NCBI RefSeq assembly: GCF_039595935.1
Contig: NZ_JBCNKR010000004.1
Coordinates: forward strand, 371,001 to 435,000
Direction: 5' to 3'
DNA: 64,000 nucleotides
From: Flavobacterium sp.
GTDB taxonomy: Bacteria > Bacteroidota > Bacteroidia > Flavobacteriales > Flavobacteriaceae
The position numbers were made by a program, and so were the translations under genes. Below the pieces are notes generated by a model. That model saw only the letters and a program-made list of their open reading frames with translations, was not told where the DNA came from and did not search any database. Of this stretch, positions 1 to 6,912 are shown in pieces (position 1 is the stretch's first letter; every line of letters starts with the position of its first letter).

Positions 1-14
1 TAAATCTGCTTTTA

Positions 15-46
15 TTTGCAAATATGACCAATCGGTCATATCTTTG
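15..46 (+). promoter_or_regulatory. Core promoter of tetR-type gene with embedded operator
   Basis: A TTTG at 15-18 and TATCTTTG at 39-46, 20 bases apart, match the Bacteroidota promoter consensus. Between and overlapping them lies an inverted repeat at 22-41 with 8-base arms (ATATGACC / GGTCATAT) and a 4-base centre. An operator placed between the two promoter boxes is the classic arrangement for autorepression by the TetR protein encoded just downstream. Confidence 0.8.
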
Positions 47-67
47 TCTCGTTAAATAAAAGCTATC

Positions 68-655
68 ATGGCAAAAGGTGAAGAAACCAAACAATTTATT
101 ATAGAAAAAGCCGCTCCTATTTTTAATACAAAAGGAATTGCAGCAACTTCTATGAGCGATATTATGGAAGCTACCAAATTGTCTAAAGGAAGCATGTACG
201 TTCATTTTGAAAATAAAGAAGTTTTGGCCTGTGCAGCTGTTGATTATAATATCAAAATGCTTAACACCAAAATTCAAACTGCTTTAAGTCGATACAAAAC
301 TTCAAGAGAGCAATTATTTGCTTACATTGATTTTTTTAGTGATCCGCTTCAGCCGCCGGTTTATGGAGGATGTCCGCTTTTAAATTTTGGAACTGAAGCT
401 GATGACACAAATCCAATCGTAAAAGAGAAAGTAAATGCAGTTATACGTTCGGGTCAGGTTTTGCTTTCCGGGATTATTGAAAAAGGAATTGCAAACGGAG
501 AATTCAAAAAAACATTTGTTCCATCTGATTTTGCAACGGCACTTTTTGCAATGCTTGAAGGCGGTCATTTAATGTCGAGAATGTCTGGAAATAATGATAA
601 AATGGAAGTTATTTGCCGAATCCTCAAAAATTTAATAGACGAAAACTGCGTCTAA
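68..655 (+). CDS. TetR/AcrR family transcriptional repressor
   Basis: A 195-residue protein of normal TetR length. Residues about 10-55 form the N-terminal helix-turn-helix, with the usual SMSDIMEAT..SKGSMYVHFENKE pattern. The C-terminal helical half, with a GGCPLLNFGTEADD stretch near residues 100-113, is the ligand-binding and dimerisation domain. It carries cysteines but the inducer cannot be read from sequence. The gene has a 20-bp operator inside its own promoter and an almost identical one (18 of 20 positions) in front of the following SDR gene, so autorepression and repression of that enzyme are inferred. This is a typical arrangement for sensing a toxic aldehyde or ketone and inducing a reductase. 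Confidence 0.93.
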   Translation: MAKGEETKQFIIEKAAPIFNTKGIAATSMSDIMEATKLSKGSMYVHFENKEVLACAAVDYNIKMLNTKIQTALSRYKTSREQLFAYIDFFSDPLQPPVYGGCPLLNFGTEADDTNPIVKEKVNAVIRSGQVLLSGIIEKGIANGEFKKTFVPSDFATALFAMLEGGHLMSRMSGNNDKMEVICRILKNLIDENCV

Positions 656-670
656 TTTTTTTTATCAAAA

Positions 671-690
671 ATATGACCGATCAGTCATAT
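671..690. promoter_or_regulatory. Second TetR operator, upstream of SDR gene
   Basis: The 20-bp inverted repeat ATATGACCGATCAGTCATAT differs from the operator at 22-41 at only two positions. It lies 108 bases before the SDR start and 15 bases after the tetR stop. No clear TAnnTTTG box was found next to it, so the exact SDR promoter is unassigned. Confidence 0.75.
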
Positions 691-798
691 TTATAAATAA
701 TAATTTCAATTTCAAAAATCAATTTCAATAAAAATTACAATACCAATTAAATAAGAACATTCACAATTAAAAATTCACAATTAAAAATTTAAGAAATC

Positions 799-1611
799 AT
801 GTCAAAAACAATTTTAATTTCAGGAGCATCAAAAGGATTTGGAAAAGCCTGGACAGAAGCATTTTTAGAAAAAGGATATAAGGTAGCTGCAACAGCCAGA
901 AATATCGATACATTAAATGATTTAAAAGCAAAATATGGGGATGCACTTTTAACGTTAAAACTTGACGTTAACAAGCGTGAGGAATCATTAGCAGTTGTAG
1001 AAAAAGTGAAAAATCACTTTGGAACAATTGATATTTTAATCAATAACGCAGGTTATGCTTTAAACGGTGCAGTTGAAGAAGCTAGTGAAGCCGAAGCAAG
1101 AGCACAGTTTGAAACAAACTTCTTTGGAACTTTATGGTTAACACAAGCTGTTTTACCAATTATGAGAAACCAAAACAGCGGACATATTATTCAGGTTTCT
1201 TCTATTTTAGGAATTACAACTTTACCGGTTATTGGAATTTATAATGCTTCAAAATTTGCTGTTGAAGGTTTAAGCGAAACTTTAGCTTCTGAAGTAAAAC
1301 AATTTGGAATCAACGTTACTTTGGTTGAGCCAAATGGTTATTATACTGATATTTGGGGTAACGGTTTCCATAGCGAAAGTATTCCTGCTTATGACGGAAT
1401 TAAAAAAGCCATTGCAGATGGACACGATCCTGATACTTTTGGAAAAGTTGAAGCAACTGTTCCGGCAATTATTAAACTGGTTGAAGCTGAAAACCCTCCA
1501 TTACGTTTATTTTTAGGAAAAGTCGCTTTACCATTTGCTAAACAAACTTACGAGCAAAAACTAAAAACATGGGAAGAATGGGCTGACGTTTCTGTTGCTG
1601 CTCACGGTTAA
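799..1611 (+). CDS. SDR family NAD(P)-dependent oxidoreductase
   Basis: A 270-residue classical short-chain dehydrogenase. The cofactor loop GASKGFG is at residues 9-15, NNAG near residue 87, the catalytic Ser in QVSS near 135 and the YNASK tyrosine-lysine pair near 149-153. It reduces or oxidises a small carbonyl/alcohol substrate in the cytoplasm; the substrate is unknown. A TetR-type operator in the upstream gap links it to the regulator at 68-655. It resembles the SDR at 22046-22924 in layout (extended C-terminal segment after the Rossmann fold). It ends 20 bases before a bidirectional terminator shared with the convergent stressosome-like operon. Confidence 0.92.
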   Translation: MSKTILISGASKGFGKAWTEAFLEKGYKVAATARNIDTLNDLKAKYGDALLTLKLDVNKREESLAVVEKVKNHFGTIDILINNAGYALNGAVEEASEAEARAQFETNFFGTLWLTQAVLPIMRNQNSGHIIQVSSILGITTLPVIGIYNASKFAVEGLSETLASEVKQFGINVTLVEPNGYYTDIWGNGFHSESIPAYDGIKKAIADGHDPDTFGKVEATVPAIIKLVEAENPPLRLFLGKVALPFAKQTYEQKLKTWEEWADVSVAAHG

Positions 1612-1628
1612 TTTATTTTCTCTTCATA

Positions 1629-1658
1629 AAAAAAGGCAATCTACGGATTGCCTTTTTT
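1629..1658. terminator. Bidirectional intrinsic terminator
   Basis: A hairpin with 9-bp arms (AAAGGCAAT 1632-1640 and ATTGCCTTT 1647-1655) and a 6-base loop is flanked by A-run and T-run on both strands. It sits between the convergent SDR gene and the histidine kinase gene. Confidence 0.85.
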
Positions 1659-1666
1659 TATTACTG

Positions 1667-3292
1667 TTATTTTTTCGGAAGATAAATCCAAAAGATTGTA
1701 CCTTCTCCGGGTTTGCTGGTAAAATTGATAATACCGTTGTGGTTTTCGATAATTCGGCGACACAAAGCAAGTCCTATACCATTTCCGCCATATTGATCAC
1801 GTTCGTGCAGTCTTTGAAACATATCAAAAATTCGTTCTGAATATTGGCTGTCCATTCCGATTCCGTTATCAGCAATCGAAATAATATGATAATTTTCTGG
1901 CGAAACTACGGTATTATTTTCGGGAACAATCGTTGCCGAAATTGTTACTGATGGCTGTGAAGTATTAAACTTAAGTGCATTATTGACCAAATTGTAAAAT
2001 AACTGGCGCAGCTGTGTATCAAGTCCTAAAACTTTCGGCAATGGCTGAATATCAATTATGGCATTCTTTTCTTCAATAACCAGACTTAAATCTCCTAAAA
2101 TTTCTAAAAGAATTTCATTAAGATCAACTTCTTTTAATTCCTGGTTTCTATTGTCAACTCTCGAATAATTAAGAACATCGGTAATTAAATTGGATAATCT
2201 TCCTGCCGCCAGCGTGATTCGGTCAAAATAATATTGTTTTCTTTGGTCTTCGCTTAAATGCTCTCCGGCACGCGACAGCATAATCATAATTTTGCGAAGC
2301 GGTTCCTGCAAATCATGACTAGCAATATAAGCAAACTGTTCCAGCTCTTTATTTTTAAACATCAGTTTTGAGTTGGCACTTTCTAATTCACGTTGAATTA
2401 TTTTTAATTCCGTGTTATCTTTCAGTGTTTCAACAACCATTTTTTGGGCGTTGATGTCTACAAAATAAACTAACCAGCTATTAAATGAGCCGTCTTCAGC
2501 TTTATTTGGCATGATCGAAACTAAATGCCAGATATAACTTGAACCATGTTTGATTCTCGTTTCGCCTAAAAATTCAGATCGGTTTGCTTTTGCTGTTTTC
2601 CAGCCTTCTAATATTCCGTCTACATCATCTGCATGAATAAAATTACTGAGGTTTTTCTTGTCGAAAGCAAGCAGCGGAACTTCTAAATAACTTTCTAATG
2701 ATTCATTGGTTAAAAGAATCGTACTACGTTCGTTTACCACACAAATTAAAATCGGAATGGTATTAGCAAGCTGTTTGTATTTGTTTTCACTCTCTGCCAG
2801 TTTTTCAGAAAGAGCAATAAGTTCGATATTTTTCTTTCTGATTTCGTCATACGGAGATAACGGCGGCTCGAATTTAAAATAATCGATAAGACCTTTTATT
2901 TTTGTTTCTGACAGAAGTCCCGGAGAAGCAACCTGCTGACTTATTTTTGTAGTAGATTGATTGTCAAAGTAACTGTATTCAATATTTCCGGAAATTCTCG
3001 ATGCATAATTAAAAGCTTCGGGACTGCAGCTTTTTAAATCTATAGTGTCTGTAATAATGGCTACAATTTCTTTTTGAGTGGCTTTAATAATATTAATACC
3101 GAGAACAAGCAAAGAGTCTTTACCCTTTGCAATAGAGCATCTTGCCACTTCAGATACTGCTGTAGAAAACCTTGTTTGAAAAGATGATGCCATACCGCAC
3201 ATTTCTGCAATTTTCATGCATCGTTTGTGGGCCAGTATCAAGTCCATTTCGTTGTCAAGATTTATTTTTATGATCTCTTTCATGGTACTCAT
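1667..3292 (-). CDS. Histidine kinase with RsbT-like head, PAS and HisKA-HATPase
   Basis: A 541-residue soluble sensor kinase, with no membrane segment. Residues 1-140 resemble the RsbT/RsbW GHKL fold (QTRFSTAVSEVARCS), but the metal-binding Asn of the N-box is replaced by Cys52, so this head is probably a binding module and not an ATPase. A PAS domain follows (about 170-290), then a coiled coil, a HisKA box with phospho-acceptor His326 (ASHDLQEPLRK) and a HATPase domain ending at the stop. Its start overlaps the stop of the preceding gene by 4 bases (ATGA), so it is the last gene of the stressosome-like operon. It probably converts stressosome output into a phosphorelay. No response regulator is adjacent. 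An alternative start is Met4 (3283). Confidence 0.9.
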   Translation of the reverse strand: MSTMKEIIKINLDNEMDLILAHKRCMKIAEMCGMASSFQTRFSTAVSEVARCSIAKGKDSLLVLGINIIKATQKEIVAIITDTIDLKSCSPEAFNYASRISGNIEYSYFDNQSTTKISQQVASPGLLSETKIKGLIDYFKFEPPLSPYDEIRKKNIELIALSEKLAESENKYKQLANTIPILICVVNERSTILLTNESLESYLEVPLLAFDKKNLSNFIHADDVDGILEGWKTAKANRSEFLGETRIKHGSSYIWHLVSIMPNKAEDGSFNSWLVYFVDINAQKMVVETLKDNTELKIIQRELESANSKLMFKNKELEQFAYIASHDLQEPLRKIMIMLSRAGEHLSEDQRKQYYFDRITLAAGRLSNLITDVLNYSRVDNRNQELKEVDLNEILLEILGDLSLVIEEKNAIIDIQPLPKVLGLDTQLRQLFYNLVNNALKFNTSQPSVTISATIVPENNTVVSPENYHIISIADNGIGMDSQYSERIFDMFQRLHERDQYGGNGIGLALCRRIIENHNGIINFTSKPGEGTIFWIYLPKK

Positions 3293-4302
3293 ATTATTTT
3301 ACCTACAAGAATTGTTGCGTCATCAGTTCCTCTTATGTTATCTTTAAAAATAGATGCTCCAATTATACCCGGATTTTGTTTTAATATAGATGTTAAGTCA
3401 TTAAGATTCCATCTTGTACGTAATCCGTCACTATGCATAACAATAATCTGATGCTTTTTAAAAGGAACAATTGTGCTATTTAATGTCCGTGGAATATTAT
3501 GACCGATAATACCATTATAGGGCGTATAGGTTTTATTTTCTAAACCATTATAAATGCGGGTATTGATGTTGCCAATACCGCAGATAGTCCAAACTTCTGT
3601 TTTATAATCGACTGAAACAATTGTGGCTACAAGTCCTCTGGTCTTTTTTACTTTTGTATGAATGTCTCTCAAAATATCTGCAGGTTCCGCATCACCAGAC
3701 TGTCTAAAAGCTTTTAATGCCATTTGTACCGCTTCATGCGCATTTTGGCCATGTCCTAATCCATCACCAACAAATATCTGAAAACCTTTTCGGGTTTGTT
3801 TTATATAATACCCATCTCCGCAATCTTTTTCACCTGGATAATTTACAGCTATTGCGGCATAATTTAATCCGGTTTGAATAGCCGGAGCCTGAAAATCTGG
3901 TTTTTCACAAATTTTAATGTATTGCACGCAGCCCCAGTCTTTCATAGAATAAATCTGAAAATCATTGCTGAGTCTTTTAATTGAGCCCAACCCGTGGCCA
4001 AGTGTATTTGAAGACGAATAACCGTCATTCATAATTTTGGCAACATTTTCAAATCCTACTCCGTTATCAAGGCAGTAAATTTCGATTGCATTATATTCTC
4101 CGTCTAAATGAGCACGATACAAAAGTTCGCCGCCCTTTGCATATTTAATAAGATTTGAGGTAAGTTCAGCAACAATTATGTCTGTTTCGGCAGCTCTGTG
4201 CGGTGAAAAACCGAGTTGAAGTACAAGATTGTGTATTTCTCTTTTTATAAAGGCAATTAGGCTTCGATCATCTATCTTATAAGTGAAAAATGTATTATCC
4301 AT
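3289..4302 (-). CDS. GHKL ATPase - PP2C/SpoIIE-type phosphatase fusion (RsbX-like)
   Basis: A 337-residue two-domain protein. Residues 1-130 are an RsbW/RsbT-like GHKL ATPase with intact N-box Asn50 (ELTSNLIKYA), DNGVGF at 79-84 and GHGLGS at 102-107. Residues about 145-337 are an RsbX/SpoIIE-type PP2C phosphatase: VGDGLGHG, HSDGL and a closing DDATILV carry the metal-binding aspartates. In Bacillus, RsbX dephosphorylates the stressosome proteins RsbS and RsbR; the fused kinase-like domain here suggests switching both ways in one polypeptide, which is inference. It overlaps the upstream rsbT-like gene by 8 bases and the downstream kinase gene by 4 bases. Confidence 0.87.
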   Translation of the reverse strand: MDNTFFTYKIDDRSLIAFIKREIHNLVLQLGFSPHRAAETDIIVAELTSNLIKYAKGGELLYRAHLDGEYNAIEIYCLDNGVGFENVAKIMNDGYSSSNTLGHGLGSIKRLSNDFQIYSMKDWGCVQYIKICEKPDFQAPAIQTGLNYAAIAVNYPGEKDCGDGYYIKQTRKGFQIFVGDGLGHGQNAHEAVQMALKAFRQSGDAEPADILRDIHTKVKKTRGLVATIVSVDYKTEVWTICGIGNINTRIYNGLENKTYTPYNGIIGHNIPRTLNSTIVPFKKHQIIVMHSDGLRTRWNLNDLTSILKQNPGIIGASIFKDNIRGTDDATILVGKII

Positions 4303-4711
4303 TTTTCCATTTTGTTATAGTTACGGTAGTGCCGTTTCCAAGTTCTGATTTAATGTCAAATTCATTGACAAGTCTTTTTGTTCCGGGCAAACCTAAGCCT
4401 AAACTTTTTCCTGTACTGTATCCGTCTTTCATTGCTAAATCTATATCTGCTATTCCGGGGCCATTATCAATAAATGTAACACGTACACCATTATCGCGTC
4501 CGTTACTTACAGATTCTATAATAACTTTTCCTCCGCCTCCATATTTTAAAAGATTACGAACGAGTTCGCTTGTGGCAGTAATTAATTTGGTTTGGTTTAA
4601 AATACTCATCCCAATCTTAACCCCATACTCCTTCACGCGGTTACGCAAAGGCACCACGTCTTGTTCTTTTATTATTAAGGCTTCTTCTTTATTGTTCGTT
4701 ATCGTCGTCAT
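4295..4711 (-). CDS. rsbT: RsbT-like serine/threonine kinase (anti-sigma-type ATPase)
   Basis: A 138-residue protein when started at the ATG at 4711, close to the usual 133 residues of RsbT. The open frame extends 25 codons upstream, but that extension has no family similarity and would run deep into the rsbS frame. It contains Asn53 in SELVRNLLKYG, DNGPGI near 82-87 and GLGLPGTKRL, all intact GHKL motifs. In known stressosomes RsbT phosphorylates RsbS and RsbR, is released, and activates the downstream partner. The gene overlaps the end of rsbS by 23 bases and the start of the phosphatase gene by 8, implying translational coupling. Confidence 0.88.
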   Translation of the reverse strand: MTTITNNKEEALIIKEQDVVPLRNRVKEYGVKIGMSILNQTKLITATSELVRNLLKYGGGGKVIIESVSNGRDNGVRVTFIDNGPGIADIDLAMKDGYSTGKSLGLGLPGTKRLVNEFDIKSELGNGTTVTITKWKNG

Positions 4712-5090
4712 ACTCCTGCTCTTCGTTATCACTATTGTGCATTTTTGAGCGCAGTAGATCCATACCTTTTTCAACGTTAAGGGCACTTATGACTCCATTT
4801 AAGGATAAACCTAATTCAACTAACGTAATTGCAACTGCAGGCTGCATACCTACAACAACAGTTTGTGCATCTAATATTTTTGACATAACAGCAATGTTTC
4901 CTAATATTCGTCCCATAAATGAATCGATAATAGAAACGGCAGATATATCTATTAATACACCTTTTGAACTATATTTACTAATTGTGTTAATCAAATCTGA
5001 TTCTAGATTTTCTGCCAGCTGATCGTATAAATCTACTTGTATCGTCACAAGCAAAAAATCCCCCATTTTAAGTATAGGAATTCTTTCCAT
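4689..5090 (-). CDS. rsbS: RsbS-like STAS domain stressosome scaffold
   Basis: A 133-residue single STAS domain. The phospho-acceptor serine of RsbS is present as Ser57 in the conserved context IDISAVSIIDSF. The protein ends with an unusual acidic tail (DNEEQEYDDDNEQ). In the family, RsbS and RsbR build a large pseudo-icosahedral complex that holds RsbT until stress triggers phosphorylation. It lies 15 bases after rsbR and overlaps rsbT, fixing the gene order R-S-T as in Bacillus. Confidence 0.9.
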   Translation of the reverse strand: MERIPILKMGDFLLVTIQVDLYDQLAENLESDLINTISKYSSKGVLIDISAVSIIDSFMGRILGNIAVMSKILDAQTVVVGMQPAVAITLVELGLSLNGVISALNVEKGMDLLRSKMHNSDNEEQEYDDDNEQ

Positions 5091-5105
5091 ATTATTAATA
5101 AAGTC

Positions 5106-5948
5106 TTATTCTACAATTTTTCTTCTTTTTACAACAGACAGCTGTAACATATCAAATGCAGTTTGAAGCGCACTTGCCAGAGATGCTTTAGTAATAATAC
5201 CTGTAAGGTCAATTCCTAAATGCACTACTGTTTGTGCAATTTCAGGACGAATTCCGCTAATGATACATTCTGCTCCCATTAAACGTGTTGCACTAACAGT
5301 TTTGATAAGATGCTGAGCAACAAGAGAGTCTACAGCCGGTACACCAGAAATATCAAGAATAGCAATTGAGCTTCCTGTATCTACAATTTGCTGTAATAAA
5401 TTTTCCATTACAACTTGTGTTCTTGAGCTGTCTAATGTTCCAATAATTGGCAAAGCAACAATACCATCCCACACCGTGATTACTGGTGTCGAAATTTCGC
5501 TGATTTCATCAACTTGTCTTGATATAACATCTTCTCTGCCTTTCATAAAGGCTTCAAATGTCATAATCATCATATTGTCTAAAATTGCATTAAGCTGTAA
5601 GTTGGCATCATAAAGTTGTGCCGGTTCTTTTATTAATTCAGAAAGAATTTGTGAAGAGGCTTCTTTAAAAGAGATTAAATATTGTGCATTTTCTCTGGGT
5701 GAAAATCCGCGTTTTCCTCTTGAAGATGATATTCCGACGATAAGGTCCTGAACTTTTTCAAAATCTTCCGAATCTTCATATTTTCCTTTAGATTTAGCTA
5801 GTGCACTTAGAAAGAGAGAGGCAAATTCTTTAGATTCTTCTTCTTCCACTGCTCCATCTCCAGATCCGCTGTTTAATAGAATTTGTGACCAAATAGTTAA
5901 TAATTTGTTTTCGTGCTCTTTCAAGCCACTAAGTAAGTTGTTTTGCAT
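5106..5948 (-). CDS. rsbR: RsbR-like stressosome sensor with C-terminal STAS
   Basis: A 280-residue protein and the first gene of the operon. Residues 1-150 are a helical sensor region of the RsbRD-like type (SPRENAQYLISFKEA), not a heme globin or PAS. Residues about 160-275 are a STAS domain. The two phospho-sites of RsbRA can be aligned: the first is Ser208 (GVPAVDS, where Bacillus has Thr) and the second is Thr240 (IRPEIAQT). What it senses cannot be told from sequence. The upstream gap carries a TATATTTG promoter element. Confidence 0.88.
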   Translation of the reverse strand: MQNNLLSGLKEHENKLLTIWSQILLNSGSGDGAVEEEESKEFASLFLSALAKSKGKYEDSEDFEKVQDLIVGISSSRGKRGFSPRENAQYLISFKEASSQILSELIKEPAQLYDANLQLNAILDNMMIMTFEAFMKGREDVISRQVDEISEISTPVITVWDGIVALPIIGTLDSSRTQVVMENLLQQIVDTGSSIAILDISGVPAVDSLVAQHLIKTVSATRLMGAECIISGIRPEIAQTVVHLGIDLTGIITKASLASALQTAFDMLQLSVVKRRKIVE

Positions 5949-5974
5949 GGGTATGTTTTGGATTTGTTCTCTAA

Positions 5975-5982
5975 CAAATATA
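5975..5982 (-). promoter_or_regulatory. Minus-7 box of the stressosome-like operon
   Basis: On the minus strand the sequence reads TATATTTG, an exact match to TAnnTTTG, 27 bases upstream of the rsbR-like start. No convincing TTG lies at the normal spacing. Confidence 0.5.
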
Positions 5983-6118
5983 TAACTTTTAATCGTATGA
6001 TCGGAAAAGAATTACTAAAACGAAAATAAACAGAAAAATTAACATATTTTATTAAAAATCAATTATTACTCAAAAACACAATGCGTAAATGTTAAAAAAG
6101 CAAGAAGTATTCAACAAA

Positions 6119-6144
6119 AAAGACAGCCTCATAAGACTGTCTTT
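6119..6144 (-). terminator. Intrinsic terminator of the L,D-transpeptidase-like gene
   Basis: 8-bp arms (AAAGACAG 6119-6126 and CTGTCTTT 6137-6144) with a 10-base loop are followed on the minus strand by a T-run. It lies about 50 bases after the stop at 6196. The rest of the 5983-6195 gap shows nothing else. Confidence 0.75.
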
Positions 6145-6195
6145 GTCAATTATATAATCAATTATGAACTAATTTTCAACCATATATACTTTTAA

Positions 6196-6795
6196 TTAGT
6201 AATAAATATTTAAAATAATATTCGATTTAGAACCATCAATTATCTTTTCTATTTTTTTAAAAAATGTCTCACTAACCATTGGGCAGCCGTGGCTTGTTGA
6301 AATATAATAATCTTGTTCTTCATTTGGAACTGCTGAATACGAATGCAATACAATCGCTCTTTTTACAGCGTTACTATTTGTTTCGTCTAATCCATATAAT
6401 TTATAAGATTTTCCAAACATACCTTTATAGGATTTTCCAACAGCATATCTTCCTAAAGATGTGCATTTAGAATTTGGTTCGTTGCTGAATTTTAATTCTC
6501 CCCTAACATTTGTTTCAGAGCCAAAACCGTTTGCAACAAGTCCTTCTTCTAAAATTGTATCATTTTCTAAATCATAAACAAAAAATCTGTTTTTTCCTGA
6601 TTTTATTCTCATATCAACAAAAAAAGCAATTTTGTTATTATAAGAACCATTTTTTGCAATCATTGCTTTCACTTCTAAAAGCTGATTACTAAATCTTTCC
6701 ATTTCAGGATTTATTGGGGTATTATCGTTTTTATTTTCTTTTGGATTACCAAAAATACTAACAGTAAAAAGTAAAATTAAAGTGGTAAGTTTCAT
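6196..6795 (-). CDS. Secreted murein L,D-transpeptidase-like protein (YkuD_2 type)
   Basis: A 199-residue protein with an N-terminal signal peptide (MKLTTLILLFTVSIFG). The C-terminal half has the catalytic signature SHGCPMV, with the nucleophile Cys, the preceding His, and an upstream conserved VLHSYSAV. This matches the Bacteroidota YkuD_2 group of murein L,D-transpeptidase catalytic domain proteins, which act on peptidoglycan peptides in the periplasm. The gene stands alone with its own terminator. The exact activity (crosslinking, lipoprotein anchoring or hydrolysis) is not decided by the sequence. Confidence 0.85.
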   Translation of the reverse strand: MKLTTLILLFTVSIFGNPKENKNDNTPINPEMERFSNQLLEVKAMIAKNGSYNNKIAFFVDMRIKSGKNRFFVYDLENDTILEEGLVANGFGSETNVRGELKFSNEPNSKCTSLGRYAVGKSYKGMFGKSYKLYGLDETNSNAVKRAIVLHSYSAVPNEEQDYYISTSHGCPMVSETFFKKIEKIIDGSKSNIILNIYY

Positions 6796-6912
6796 AAAAA
6801 TGTTTTTTGAAATTCATAGTACAAATTTACTTTGCCTGTGAAACTCAAAAAACCTTTAAAAGTTTGAAAAACAAAACAATAAGACTTTTTTTTTAGCTGC
6901 TTATTTTTTATT

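Noticed and set aside
4712..4786. Extended N-terminus of the RsbT-like protein
   Set aside because: The extra 25 residues lack family similarity and overlap the rsbS frame; the ATG at 4711 gives the normal length.
1667..5948. Sigma B-type sigma factor partner for the stressosome-like operon
   Set aside because: No sigma factor gene was found in the window; neighbours are an SDR and an L,D-transpeptidase-like gene.
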